Shown piece by piece: positions 54,242-63,274 of a DNA stretch of 64,000 nucleotides (position 1 is its first letter; each line of letters opens with the position of its first letter). Below the pieces are notes generated by a model. It was not told where the DNA came from, ran no database searches, and saw only the letters and a list, made by a program, of their open reading frames with translations. Location of the stretch: the NCBI GenBank assembly GCA_964454025.1, contig CAYVRP010000027.1:1-64000 (forward strand), in the 5' to 3' direction. Origin of the DNA: JAFGBI01 sp964454025 (lineage in GTDB: Bacteria; Myxococcota_A; Polyangia; Polyangiales; Polyangiaceae). Position numbers and translations under genes: made by a program.

Positions 54242-54841
54242 ATGGCGAACATAGCAGTCATCTACTACTCGGCGACCGGGACCAACCACGCCCTCGCCCA
54301 GGCGGTCGGCGAAGGGGCGGCAGCGGCGGGCGCGGACGTGCGCGTGCGCCTCGTCGGGGAGACGTTGCCGCCGGAGGTGGTGGCCAAGAACCCGGCATGG
54401 CAGGCGTTCGTGGAGAAGACGAAGGACCTCCCCAAGGCTTCGCTCGACGACCTCGAGTGGGCAGATGGCGTGGTGTTCGGCACTCCGACCCGCTTCGGCA
54501 ACGTGGCGGCGCAGCTCAAGAGCTTCATCGATTCCGCCGGGGGCCTTTGGTTCTCGGGCAAGCTCGCCAACAAGGTCTACTCGGGGTTCACCTCGGCGCA
54601 GAACCTCCACGGCGGCAACGAGGCGACGCTGCTCGCGCTCTATCAGACCATTCACCACTTCGGCGGCGTCATCGCCTCGCCGGGCTACACGGATCCGGCG
54701 GTCTTCGCGAGCGGCGGCAACCCCTACGGCGTGAGCCACGCGACGGGCCCCGACGGCGCCCCGCCGACCGAGCAGGTGCTGACCACCGCGCGCTACCTCG
54801 GCCGCCGCGTCGCCGAGCTCGCGGCCAAGCTCCGCGGCTAG
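54242..54841 (+). CDS. wrbA: NAD(P)H:quinone oxidoreductase WrbA
   Basis: 199 aa; the ATG has GAGAGGAG upstream. The flavodoxin-like FMN loop is YYSATGTNHALAQAV, then GTPTRFGNVAAQLKSFIDSAGGLWFSGKLANKVYSGFTSAQNLHGGNEATLLALYQTIHHFGGVI, all WrbA signatures. It reduces quinones by two electrons, avoiding semiquinone radicals. It sits between the two DUF2141 genes. Confidence 0.95.
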   Translation: MANIAVIYYSATGTNHALAQAVGEGAAAAGADVRVRLVGETLPPEVVAKNPAWQAFVEKTKDLPKASLDDLEWADGVVFGTPTRFGNVAAQLKSFIDSAGGLWFSGKLANKVYSGFTSAQNLHGGNEATLLALYQTIHHFGGVIASPGYTDPAVFASGGNPYGVSHATGPDGAPPTEQVLTTARYLGRRVAELAAKLRG

Positions 54842-54899
54842 CCGGGGCTCACCCGGCCGGTGGCGCGCGGCCCCAGCCGGGAGCGAGTATCCTCGAGCC

Positions 54900-55295
54900 A
54901 TGAGCCCGAAGGAGAGCATCCAGGTCATGGGGACCATAGAGGTGGAATGCGTGGACCTGCGGTACGACCGGGGTGAGGTGGTCTGTGCCCTGTACGACCG
55001 GGCGGAGTCCTTCCCGCGCGAGAGCGGCGTACGGGCGGGTGCCTACTCGAGCATCGCGGGCGGGCGAGCCCTCTGTCGCTTCGAGGGCATCCCGGCGGGG
55101 CGCTACGCCGTCGCGGCCTTCCACGACGAGGACGGTGACCGCAAGCTGCGGACCGTGCTCGGGATCCCCCGAGAGGGATACGGCTTCTCCAACGACGCGC
55201 GGCCCGGCAACTTCGGCCCCCCCAAGTTCGCCGCCGCCGCCTTCGACTTCGACGGGACCACGACCCGCGTGACCGTGCGGATCCACTACCCCTGA
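54900..55295 (+). CDS. DUF2141-family protein without signal peptide
   Basis: 131 aa (an in-frame ATG at 54927, with AAGGAG upstream, is an alternative). The domain matches the paralogue at 53674 closely (FHDEDGDRKLRTVLGIPREGYGFSN, FGPPKFAAAAFDFDG) but has no export signal, so this copy should be cytoplasmic. The pair probably arose by local duplication, with wrbA between them. Confidence 0.85.
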   Translation: MSPKESIQVMGTIEVECVDLRYDRGEVVCALYDRAESFPRESGVRAGAYSSIAGGRALCRFEGIPAGRYAVAAFHDEDGDRKLRTVLGIPREGYGFSNDARPGNFGPPKFAAAAFDFDGTTTRVTVRIHYP

Positions 55296-55347
55296 GGCGA
55301 CGCGCCGCGACGGTCTGCGCCGCCGCCACCGAGGAGCCACGACGAAG

Positions 55348-55848
55348 ATGGCCGACTCCAGCCCCGCTCTGTACGACATCCCACTGGTGACCCTGGAGGG
55401 CGCCCACACGACGCTGGGCGCGTACCGGGGCCAGGTGCTCCTCATCGTCAACGTCGCCAGCCGCTGCGGCTTCACGCCGCAGTACGCGGGGCTCGAGGCG
55501 CTCCAGCGCCGGTTCTGGCCGCGCGGGTTCACCGTCCTCGGCTTCCCCTGCAACCAGTTCGCCGGGCAGGAGCCCGGCGACGCGGCGGAGATCCGCGAGT
55601 TCTGCACCCTGAAGTACGACGTGACCTTCCCGCTCTTCGCCAAGATCGACGTCAACGGGGAGCGCGCGCACCCGCTCTACCGGGCGCTCAAGGCGCGCGC
55701 GAAGGGCCTGCTCGGCACCGAGGCCATCAAGTGGAACTTCACCAAGTTCCTGGTCGGCCGCGACGGGGAGAGCGTGGAGCGGTTCGCCCCTAGCGTGGCA
55801 CCGGAGGCGCTCGCCGAACGGATCGAGGCGCTGCTCGGACCAGCCTGA
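55348..55848 (+). CDS. Glutathione peroxidase-family thiol peroxidase
   Basis: 166 aa. The peroxidatic Cys is in NVASRCGFTPQYAGLEAL, the second conserved block FPCNQFAGQEPGD, and the Trp/Asn motif KWNFTKFLVGRDG. It has a Cys rather than selenocysteine, as in bacterial and plant-type enzymes that usually use thioredoxin. It removes hydroperoxides, including lipid ones. It is 52 bases after the second DUF2141 gene and fits the photo-oxidative theme. Confidence 0.93.
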   Translation: MADSSPALYDIPLVTLEGAHTTLGAYRGQVLLIVNVASRCGFTPQYAGLEALQRRFWPRGFTVLGFPCNQFAGQEPGDAAEIREFCTLKYDVTFPLFAKIDVNGERAHPLYRALKARAKGLLGTEAIKWNFTKFLVGRDGESVERFAPSVAPEALAERIEALLGPA

Positions 55849-55905
55849 CCGCCGCGCCCGGCCCGGCTTGACGCTCGGCGCGCGCAGGCGCGACCATGGC
55901 CGGCG

Positions 55906-57714
55906 ATGCGCCTGGAGAGCCGCGCGGGGATGCTGAGCGTGCTCTCGGCCTGTGTGGCGCTGTCGCTCGTTCTGAACTTCCCCTATCTCTTCTCCGGCTA
56001 CCAGGCGGACGACCTCATCTTCTTCGCCTTGCGCCGGCGTGACCCGCTGCCCTACTCCCGGTGGACGGGCCTCTGGGCGGCCCCCTTCTCGGCCATCGAC
56101 GGCTTCCAGGCGCTGTGGTGGGCGGCGCCGGACGTGAACGGCGCGTTCTTCCGCCCGCTCCCCAGTCTGCTCATCGAGGCGGGGATGGCGGTCTTCGGCA
56201 CCAACGCCCTGCCGCTCCACCTGCTCGGGATCGTGCTGCACGGGGCCGTCGCGGCGTCGAGCTACGCGCTCCTCACCCGCCTCGGCGGCGAGCCCCGGCT
56301 CGCGCTGCTGGCGGCGCTCTGCTTCCTCGCCTGCGAGGATCACAGCATGGGCGTCGGCTGGATCGCGACCGTCACCGACCTGCTCTGCGCGCTGTTCGTG
56401 AACCTGGCGCTCCTCGCCCACGTCCGCCACCGCGCCGGTGGGGGCGGGGTGTCCCTCGGCGTGTCGCTCGGCTGCCTCCTGGCGGCGCTCGCGTCCAAGG
56501 AGAGCGCGGCCCTGGCGCCGATTGCCGTGTTCCTCCTGGAGGTCCTCTTCCCGGCGACGCTCCCGGCCACGGCGCCCGTCACCCTGCGACCGCGGGCGCT
56601 GTTCCGTGATGCGCTGGCGCGCGCGCGGTGGTGGGGGCCGTCGGCGGCGGTGATGGTCGCCTACCTCGCCTGGTATCGCGCCGCCGGGTTCGGCGTCAGC
56701 GGCCTGATGTACCTGAACCCGATGACGCAGCCGGTGGCCTACGTCAAGAACGTGCTCCTCGGGCTGCCGGTCATGGTCCTCGCCGCGGTCACGCCGGTGC
56801 CCCCGAGCCTCGTGATGTTCCTGCCCGAGACGGGGTTCGGCCTCGCCGGCGCGGGGCTCGTCGTGCTGCTCGTCCTCGCGCTCTCGCTCCGACCGGTGGC
56901 GCGCGAGCCCCTGGTCGCCTGGTGCACCGCGCTCTTCTTCGTCGCGCTCCTGCCCCAGCTCGCCACCCTCCCCTCCGAGCGGCTGCTCTACCTCCCGATG
57001 GTGTTCGGCGGCCTCGTCCTCGCGCGCCTGCTCGCCACGCTGCCGTGGCTGGGGCGCCTCGTCCTCTCGACGCCGGCCCCGCGCGCGCCGTGGCTCACGC
57101 GGCTGACCGCCGCCAGCGTCGGGGTGAGCGCGCCGCTGTGCGGGCTGATCCTGTCGGCGGCCTACCCCCCGCTGTTGCGCCGGAGCCTCGACGCCCCCGC
57201 GGAGGAGGTGCGCACGGCGGTGCCCGCGGTCCGCGCCGCCGCGCCGGAGCGGGTGGTGATCACGAACACCTCCGGCTCCTTTCTGACCTTCTACGTCGCG
57301 GACGTCCTCTCCTTCGAGGTCGGGCGGCGGATCCCGGTCACCCTGCTCTCGAGCGCCAACGTCCCCTTCGAGCTCGAGCGCGTGGACGCCCGCACCCTGA
57401 TCCTGCGGACCGACGAGCGGGGCTGGATCAGCCACGTCTTCGCCAACCTGGTCCGCACCGAGGCCACCGTCGTGCCGGGCAGCCGCTGGCCGCGACCCGG
57501 GGTCACCGCCGTCGTCGAGGCGGTCACCGCGGACGGGCTCGACGCGCTCGCCGTGCGCTTCACCTTCGACGAGCCGCTGGACGGGGCGCGAACCCTCCTG
57601 CTCGAGTGGGACGGCGCGCGCTTCGTTCCGCTCGACTTCGCCGGGCTGCGGGACGGCGAGCGGCGGGCGCTCGCCCGCCCGAGGTCGCTCGCCGCGCAGA
57701 TGATGGGCGAGTAG
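55906..57714 (+). CDS. Polytopic membrane protein, GT-C glycosyltransferase-like
   Basis: 602 aa with about ten helices in the first ~430 residues. The first loop has LFSGYQADDLIFFALRRRDP, an Asp pair in the place of the catalytic loop of GT-C (dolichol-phosphate-mannosyl/ArnT-like) transferases, and LHLLGIVLHGAVAASSYALLTRLGGEPRLALLAALCFL. The C-terminal ~150 residues are soluble. Such proteins move sugars from polyprenyl-phosphate carriers in the periplasm. The call is by fold only; no substrate evidence. Confidence 0.65.
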   Translation: MRLESRAGMLSVLSACVALSLVLNFPYLFSGYQADDLIFFALRRRDPLPYSRWTGLWAAPFSAIDGFQALWWAAPDVNGAFFRPLPSLLIEAGMAVFGTNALPLHLLGIVLHGAVAASSYALLTRLGGEPRLALLAALCFLACEDHSMGVGWIATVTDLLCALFVNLALLAHVRHRAGGGGVSLGVSLGCLLAALASKESAALAPIAVFLLEVLFPATLPATAPVTLRPRALFRDALARARWWGPSAAVMVAYLAWYRAAGFGVSGLMYLNPMTQPVAYVKNVLLGLPVMVLAAVTPVPPSLVMFLPETGFGLAGAGLVVLLVLALSLRPVAREPLVAWCTALFFVALLPQLATLPSERLLYLPMVFGGLVLARLLATLPWLGRLVLSTPAPRAPWLTRLTAASVGVSAPLCGLILSAAYPPLLRRSLDAPAEEVRTAVPAVRAAAPERVVITNTSGSFLTFYVADVLSFEVGRRIPVTLLSSANVPFELERVDARTLILRTDERGWISHVFANLVRTEATVVPGSRWPRPGVTAVVEAVTADGLDALAVRFTFDEPLDGARTLLLEWDGARFVPLDFAGLRDGERRALARPRSLAAQMMGE

Positions 57715-57728
57715 CCGCGCGCCGCCGC

Positions 57729-58181
57729 TCAGGGCGGCGCGGCGCGGGGCGAGAGCCGCTCGAGCAGGAGCTCCGCGTGCCCCGCCTCCTGCTCCGCAAG
57801 GCTCGCGAAGAACGAGCGCGACACGCCGCTGAAGAGCTCGCTCACGGCCTGATAGTAGTGGAACGCCTGTCGCTCGGCGTCGACCGCCAGCCGCAGCACG
57901 GTGGCGAAATCCGCCTCCTCGATCCACGCCCACTCGGGGGCCGTCTCGAACGGCACCGCGCGATCGCCCACGTCGGGGCGCAGATCGAGGGCCAGCGCGC
58001 GGGCGCGCTGCTCGATGCTGCTGGCGTGCGCCTCCTCCATGGCGACGAGCTGCATCAAGAGGGCCGCCACCCGGTCGTCGTGCACCTCCGCGAGCCAGCG
58101 GCGGTAGAACCGGGCCGCGCCCCGCTCGGCCTCGATGGCGTTCCTCACCGCCCGAGCCCACGCCTCCCGATCCGTGCTCAC
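57729..58181 (-). CDS. Ferritin-like / rubrerythrin-type diiron protein
   Basis: 150 aa from GTG at 58181, with GGGGAG upstream; longer open frames upstream are antisense to the GGDEF gene. Two pairs of helices carry carboxylate/His ligands: RNAIEAERGAARFYRRWL, VAMEEAHASSIEQRA, LRLAVDAERQAFHYYQAVSELF and LAEQEAGHAELLLERL, the ExxY/ExxH pattern of the ferritin-like superfamily. No rubredoxin domain is attached. It may store iron or handle peroxide. Divergent from the diguanylate cyclase. Confidence 0.85.
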   Translation of the reverse strand: MSTDREAWARAVRNAIEAERGAARFYRRWLAEVHDDRVAALLMQLVAMEEAHASSIEQRARALALDLRPDVGDRAVPFETAPEWAWIEEADFATVLRLAVDAERQAFHYYQAVSELFSGVSRSFFASLAEQEAGHAELLLERLSPRAAPP

Positions 58182-58379
58182 TCGCTCGCGCTCCCCGGCC
58201 GGGGGCGAGCGTAGCGGAGGTGATCTGCCCCGGGAAGCCGCGCGCGCAGAGGCGGCGACCGGGGCGGCTCGGGCGGCCCCCCCCCGCGCGGGACCGCGCC
58301 TTGATCCCGCACCGGCCCGGTGAGACGCTGAAGGGGGCGAGGTCGCCGCCCCCGGCGGCCCCGGAGGTCGGCGCGACGG

Positions 58380-59300
58380 ATGGACAGTCCCCGGGAGCTC
58401 GAGCCGCTGCGCGCCGTGATCCGGTCGCTGCCGGATCCCGTGTTCGTCATCACGGCCTCCGGTCGCGTCTCCCGCGTCGTCGGTGGGGGAGATCCGGAGC
58501 GTTGCCGCGATCCTTCGGCGCTGCTCGGCCGCACCCTGTTCGAGCTCTTGCCCCCGGAGAAGGCGGCGTGGTTCCTGGCGCAGATCCGCCTGGCGCTGGC
58601 CGAGGGGCGGCTGCGAGCGGTCGAGTACGATCTGGAGGAGCAGGATCAGGCGCTGCTCGCGACCGCCTCGAGCCCGCGCGGGACGCGCTGGTTCGAGGGT
58701 CGGATCCAGCCGCTGGAGTCCCCCTGCGACGGCGAGCGCGCGGTGGTGTGGGTGCCCCGCGACGTCACCCGCCGCTACGAGCTCGCCGCCGAGCTCCGGC
58801 GCCAGAGCGTCACCGACGAGCTGACCGGCCTCGCCAACCGGCGCCAGCTCTACGACGAGCTCCACCGGAGCTACCAGCTCTTCCGCCGCTACGGACAGCC
58901 CACCGCGTTCGTCATGCTGGACGTCGATCACTTCAAGCGCGTCAACGACCGGCTGGGCCACGTCGCTGGCGACTCCGTCCTGCGCCACCTCGCGGACGTC
59001 CTGCGCGCGGAGCTGCGGGACGTCGACGTCGTCGCGCGGTACGGCGGCGAGGAGTTCGCCGTGCTGCTCCCCAGCACGGCGCTCGAGGTGGCGGGCATCG
59101 TCGCCGAGCGGCTGCGCGCCGCCGTGGCGGCGCGGCCTTGCCCGCAGCCGAACGGCGCCCTCGCCTTCACCATCAGCCTCGGCGTGAGCGCGCTGCACGA
59201 GGAAGACGCGAGCGAGGACGCGGTGATGCAGCGCGCGGACGGGGCGCTCTACGAGGCCAAGTCGGCAGGGCGGGACCGCGTCGTCTGCCGGGCGCGCTGA
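58380..59300 (+). CDS. PAS-GGDEF diguanylate cyclase
   Basis: 306 aa. A PAS-like sensor (about 5-130: LRAVIRSLPDPVFVITASGRVSRVVGG) precedes a complete GGDEF domain: TDELTGLANRRQLYDELHRS, FVMLDVDHFKRVNDRLGHVAGDSVLRHLA and VARYGGEEFAVLLP (active site 222-226). The inhibitory site RxxD is RDVD (213-216), five residues before GGEEF, so product inhibition is expected. It should make c-di-GMP in response to an unknown signal. No transmembrane helix is seen. Confidence 0.93.
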   Translation: MDSPRELEPLRAVIRSLPDPVFVITASGRVSRVVGGGDPERCRDPSALLGRTLFELLPPEKAAWFLAQIRLALAEGRLRAVEYDLEEQDQALLATASSPRGTRWFEGRIQPLESPCDGERAVVWVPRDVTRRYELAAELRRQSVTDELTGLANRRQLYDELHRSYQLFRRYGQPTAFVMLDVDHFKRVNDRLGHVAGDSVLRHLADVLRAELRDVDVVARYGGEEFAVLLPSTALEVAGIVAERLRAAVAARPCPQPNGALAFTISLGVSALHEEDASEDAVMQRADGALYEAKSAGRDRVVCRAR

Positions 59301-59338
59301 GGCGGCGCCGCCCCGCGCGAGCAGCGGAGCACGGCCGG

Positions 59339-61348
59339 TCAGCGCCGGCGGCGCCGGAGCGACAGTGCCCCGAGCAGGCCGAGGAGCGCGCTCCACGGCG
59401 CGGCGGCGCCAGCGGGGCTGCCGACCGCCGCGCAGGCGCAGGCGGAGTCGTCCGCGGAGTCGTCGGCCCCGCCGGCGGCGTCGTGGCCCGTGCCGGTGCC
59501 CGTGGCGACGCTGGTCACGCCGGTGGTGAGGTCCCCGCCGGTGGCCGCACCGCCGCACGCGCCAGCGCGGCACTGTTGACCCACCAGGCAGGCCGCCCCG
59601 CAGGCCCCGCAGTGGAGCAGGTTGGTCGTCAGGTCGACGCAGGACTGCTCGCAGAGGGTCTGCCCCGCGGCGCAGGTGGTCTGGCAGCGGCCGCCGGAGC
59701 AGACCTGCCCGTCGGCGCAGGCGGCCCTGCAGGCCCCGCAGTGGGCCGCGTCCACGGTGACGTCCACGCAGGCCCCGTCGCAGGCGACGAGCGGCGCCGT
59801 GCAGGTGAAGATCACGACGCCGGTGTCGGTGCCGGTGCCGGTGCCGGTGCCGGTGCCGGTGTCGGTCACGGCGCTGGTGCCGGTGCCGGTGCCGGTGGGG
59901 TCATCGACCGCCGTCGACGTGCCGGGGCCAGTTCCGGTGCCCGTGTCGGTGTCGAAGCCCGTCTCCGCGCTCGCCGTGGCCGTCCCGGTGCCGATGTCGG
60001 AGCTGCCCGAACCGGAGTCCGTCTCGCTGCGGGTCGTCACCTCCGGCTGCTCGGGGAGCGGCTCCCCCGGCTCGGCCCCGTATTCCATGGCGCCGATGTC
60101 AGGCGCGGATCCCGCCGGGACGATGCGGTTGAGGAAATCCCGGGTGTAGGGGGTCGTGGCACCCCCGTCGATGGCCGCGCTGCCGGCGACCAGCTCGAAG
60201 TCCGTCGCGCTGACGCCGTCGATGTTCACCACGCCTGGGTCGGAGCTGGTGATGAGGTTGTTGGACTGGTTGATGCGCTCGTCGACGGTGGCGAGGAAAC
60301 TGTTCGCACCAGCGAGGATCACCAGGTTGTTCTCGAAGTTGACGGTGCCAGGCTCGAGCTGCCCCGCCCCCTGGTCCTCGCCGTAGATCATGAAGATGGC
60401 GGGCGTCTGCGACTCCGGGTGGTGGACGATCGTGTTGTTGACCCAGGAGACGTTGGAGAGCGCCGTCTCGTTGACCTGGAGGAGGCCGATCCAGCTGCTG
60501 TCGATGGAGATGTTGTAGTAGAAGTCCGAGTCTCGAAAGGTGCCGAAGCCCGACACCTCGAAGAAGCCGCAGTTGTTGTACGAGAAGTTGTGGTGGATGC
60601 GGACGTTGGCGACCTCCCCGTCCCGGGGGACCGAAACCTCGGTGGCGCCACCGTCGCAGTTGCCACCGACCCACTGCGCGGTGTCCTTGCAGTTGAAGAA
60701 CGTGTTGTAGGCGACCTCGTTGTTCGACCCGTTGACGAAGATGCCCTCGGCGCCGCCGACGATGTTGGCGTAGATGCTGGTGTCGGTGGAGTCGACGGCC
60801 ATGTTCAGGTCGTGGATGACGTTGCCCTGCACGAGGCTGTTCTCGCCCATCAGCATGATGCCGATGTCGCAGTCGGTGATCTCGCAGTTCAGGAGCTGAC
60901 TGTCGCCCCCCATGGTGACGCACACGCCCTGGATGAGGTTTTCCATCGTCCCGTCGCCACGCGACCCCTCCAGGTGGAGCCCGTCGACGGTGATGGCACC
61001 CTGGAAGCTGGAGACGACGCTCCCGCTCTCGACGATGAACGCCGGCAGCGGCAGGTTCGGGTCCCCGTAGTTGGTGAAGAGGGTCCGCGCCCCGCCGCCT
61101 CCGCCGGGACCGCCGAAGCCGCCGCCCGTGGCCACCGGCTCGCGGAAGACGCTCCCGCGCGCGTAGTAGACCTCCGTGCAGCTCGCGGGGATCGCGTCCT
61201 GCGTGCGCACGGGCGACGCCTCCGACAGACCGTCGTTGGCGTCGTCGCCCCCCTCGCTGTCCACGTAGCACGGCCCGGCGCCCGCCTCCGTCACCACCGA
61301 ACAGACCAGCGCCGCCGCCCCGACCACCAGGCTCTTCTTGCGCGTCAC
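59339..61348 (-). CDS. Secreted parallel beta-helix protein with Cys-rich repeats and MYXO-CTERM tail
   Basis: 669 aa from GTG at 61348, chosen because GAGGA and a signal peptide (KKSLVVGAAALVCSVVTEAGA) sit there. Residues about 85-430 form a right-handed beta-helix with repeated GVCVTMGGDSQLLNCEITDCDIGIML, NSLVQGNVIHDLN, SNNEVAYNTFFNC and RIHHNFSYNNCG turns, followed by AAIDGGATTPYTRDFLNRIVPAGSAPDIGAMEYG, the end block of such proteins. A Thr/Gly/Asp spacer, two Cys-rich repeats (CDGACVDVTVDAAHCGACRAAC, CEQSCVDLTTNLLHCGACGAAC) and ACACAAVG-helix-RRRRR close it. Likely an extracellular polysaccharide-binding or -cleaving protein. Confidence 0.85.
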   Translation of the reverse strand: MTRKKSLVVGAAALVCSVVTEAGAGPCYVDSEGGDDANDGLSEASPVRTQDAIPASCTEVYYARGSVFREPVATGGGFGGPGGGGGARTLFTNYGDPNLPLPAFIVESGSVVSSFQGAITVDGLHLEGSRGDGTMENLIQGVCVTMGGDSQLLNCEITDCDIGIMLMGENSLVQGNVIHDLNMAVDSTDTSIYANIVGGAEGIFVNGSNNEVAYNTFFNCKDTAQWVGGNCDGGATEVSVPRDGEVANVRIHHNFSYNNCGFFEVSGFGTFRDSDFYYNISIDSSWIGLLQVNETALSNVSWVNNTIVHHPESQTPAIFMIYGEDQGAGQLEPGTVNFENNLVILAGANSFLATVDERINQSNNLITSSDPGVVNIDGVSATDFELVAGSAAIDGGATTPYTRDFLNRIVPAGSAPDIGAMEYGAEPGEPLPEQPEVTTRSETDSGSGSSDIGTGTATASAETGFDTDTGTGTGPGTSTAVDDPTGTGTGTSAVTDTGTGTGTGTGTDTGVVIFTCTAPLVACDGACVDVTVDAAHCGACRAACADGQVCSGGRCQTTCAAGQTLCEQSCVDLTTNLLHCGACGAACLVGQQCRAGACGGAATGGDLTTGVTSVATGTGTGHDAAGGADDSADDSACACAAVGSPAGAAAPWSALLGLLGALSLRRRRR

Positions 61349-61873
61349 CGCTCGCTCCTCGCCCCGCCGACCGTCGTCGAGAATCCCCCAGATCGCGGGG
61401 CGCGGCAAGCCGGGTCGATGCGGAGCGCTGGCGCGCTCGCGCGGCGCGCCCCGGCGCCGCCCGGCACCACGCGGCGCGCAGCGTGATTCCTATTTTCTAC
61501 ATGGTCTTCCATTTTCTATCACGCCGTGAATATCGGAGTTTTCCGCTGCGAGTGCGCGGCGGCGACGGGTAGCGTCTGCCGCGGCTTCTCGAGGCGGCGT
61601 GCGAGGAGCCGACCGGGTCGCGGCTGGGTCGCCAGTCGCCGCGATACCGGCGCGCCGCGCGCCCCGGTGTCGGCCACGCGGCCTGCGGCGTGCCCGGGAT
61701 GTCGAGAGAACCTCACGCTTGCGCAACGCATTTGTCACCCGAACCGAGGCAATTGACCGACAGTGCGGCGACGGTCCGGCGGCAAGCGAGTGACAGGAGC
61801 TCGCAGCCAACCACCGCTCGAGGTGCGGCACCCGCCACTCGCTCGGCAAGATCCTCCAGGAGAACCAACCTTC
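61349..61873 (+). promoter_or_regulatory. Upstream region of porin gene with inverted and direct repeats
   Basis: 525 bases without a supported gene. An AT-rich patch has GCGTGAT (61481-61487) and its inverted copy ATCACGC (61518-61524), enclosing two direct repeats TATTTTCTAC (61491-61500) and CATTTTCTAT (61510-61519) spaced 19 bases. It is the only clearly AT-rich island nearby and probably binds a regulator between the divergent beta-helix and porin genes. Confidence 0.4.
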
Positions 61874-63193
61874 ATGCCCATTCCAACGAGAGCGTCTCTC
61901 TTCACCGCCGCGGTCCTCATCGCCCCGACCCTGGCCTACGCGCAGGCGCCCGCGGCGGAAGCGGAACCGAGGACGGACACGCTCGCCGACGGCACCGCCG
62001 CGCCCGCGGACGTAACGGACGCCGCGCCGGCCGGAGCCGCCGCCGCGCCGACCGATGCCGCGCCCGCCGCGACCACCGCCGCGGCGACGACGGCGGTGGC
62101 GACCCCGCCGCCCCCGGCGTCCGCAGCCCCGGCGCCCACCAGCGACGCCCCACCGCCCGTGACGGAGCCCGCGCGTCCGGAGGCGCTGGCAGTGGGCAAG
62201 CGGGGTCTGTTCCAGCCGCGCCTGCTGCTCCAGTTCTGGGGCCTGGTGACGAGCGAGGGCGTACCTGACGGCCCCGATACGACCTTCGGCTACCGGGTCC
62301 GGCGCGCGGAGATCCAGGTCGAGGGCGAGATCCTCCCGGAGCGGATCGGTTACGCCGTCAAGATCGACCCGGCCAAGACGCTCAAGTTCGGCGAGGCCTC
62401 GGTGCCGGTCGCCAACCAGAGCCCACCCCCGGAGCAGGGGGAGGAGCCCGAGCAGGTCGCGGTGTCTACCCCACCGCAGGACACGACCATCCTGCAGGAC
62501 GTCTCCATCCGCTTCCTGAGTGACTGGGCCGAGCTCTGGCTCGGGCAGTTCCGGCCCCCCATCGGGCTCGAGAGCACCAGCTCCTCGTCCAAGCTTCCCT
62601 TCCCGGAGCGCGCCCTCGCGACGCGCACCTTCGCCGACCGGCGCGACCTCGGCATCAAGGTCGAGAAGCAGTTCGAGCGGTTCGGCTACTCCGTGGGGCT
62701 CTTCAGCGGCTCCGGCCTGAACGTCCCCGACGCCAACCTGCAGAAGGATCTGGTCGGGCGCGTCGCCGTCTGCCCGATCGAGGGCCTCGGCCTGGGGCTC
62801 GCAGGCTACACGGGCCTCGGCCAGCGCGACGACCCGGGCACCAAGGACATCGTCGAGGTCGACCTGCGCCTCGACCTCGCGGGGGCCCTCGTCCAGGGGG
62901 AGTACTTCTCGCGCTGGGCGGGCCCGGCGGGGGACCGCACGCGCAGCGAGGGCGGCTACGCCCTGCTGGGCTACACCTTCGCCGAGCGATACCAGCCCGT
63001 GGGGCGGCTCGGCTTCGTCGACCTGGACGCGGACGCGCCCGAGACGATCACCCGCGTGTACGAGCTCGGCTTCAACTACCTGCTGCTCGCGCACGAGGCC
63101 AAGCTTCAGGCAGCCTGGGCGATGTTCGGGACCGACGAGGATCCCGACGTCCGGCGGCACGAGGGGATCCTCGCGGCCCAGGTCGCCTTCTGA
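61874..63193 (+). CDS. OprP/OprO-like porin
   Basis: 439 aa from ATG at 61874, with CAGGAGA upstream; the open frame starts earlier without homology. Signal peptide (SLFTAAVLIAPTLAYAQA), then a ~75-residue Ala/Pro/Thr spacer where many porins have a coiled coil, then a beta-barrel of the phosphate-selective porin O/P family: PRLLLQFWGLV, YRVRRAEIQVEGEILPERIGYAVKID, DVSIRFLSDWAELWLGQFRPPIGLESTSSSSKLPFPERALATRTFADRRDLGIKVEKQF, and barrel strands ending AWAMFGTDEDPDVRRHEGILAAQVAF with terminal Phe. It forms an outer-membrane channel; ion preference is unknown. Confidence 0.85.
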   Translation: MPIPTRASLFTAAVLIAPTLAYAQAPAAEAEPRTDTLADGTAAPADVTDAAPAGAAAAPTDAAPAATTAAATTAVATPPPPASAAPAPTSDAPPPVTEPARPEALAVGKRGLFQPRLLLQFWGLVTSEGVPDGPDTTFGYRVRRAEIQVEGEILPERIGYAVKIDPAKTLKFGEASVPVANQSPPPEQGEEPEQVAVSTPPQDTTILQDVSIRFLSDWAELWLGQFRPPIGLESTSSSSKLPFPERALATRTFADRRDLGIKVEKQFERFGYSVGLFSGSGLNVPDANLQKDLVGRVAVCPIEGLGLGLAGYTGLGQRDDPGTKDIVEVDLRLDLAGALVQGEYFSRWAGPAGDRTRSEGGYALLGYTFAERYQPVGRLGFVDLDADAPETITRVYELGFNYLLLAHEAKLQAAWAMFGTDEDPDVRRHEGILAAQVAF

Positions 63194-63274
63194 CCCGCGC
63201 GCGGGCCGCGACCCCGCGCGCGGGCGGCGGCGCCGCTCCGCACGGGCGGGAGGGTGCTAGGCTCCGCGCCGACC

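Noticed and set aside
59825..59880. Tandem CCGGTG repeat
   Set aside because: Codon repeat of a Gly-Thr spacer in the beta-helix protein.
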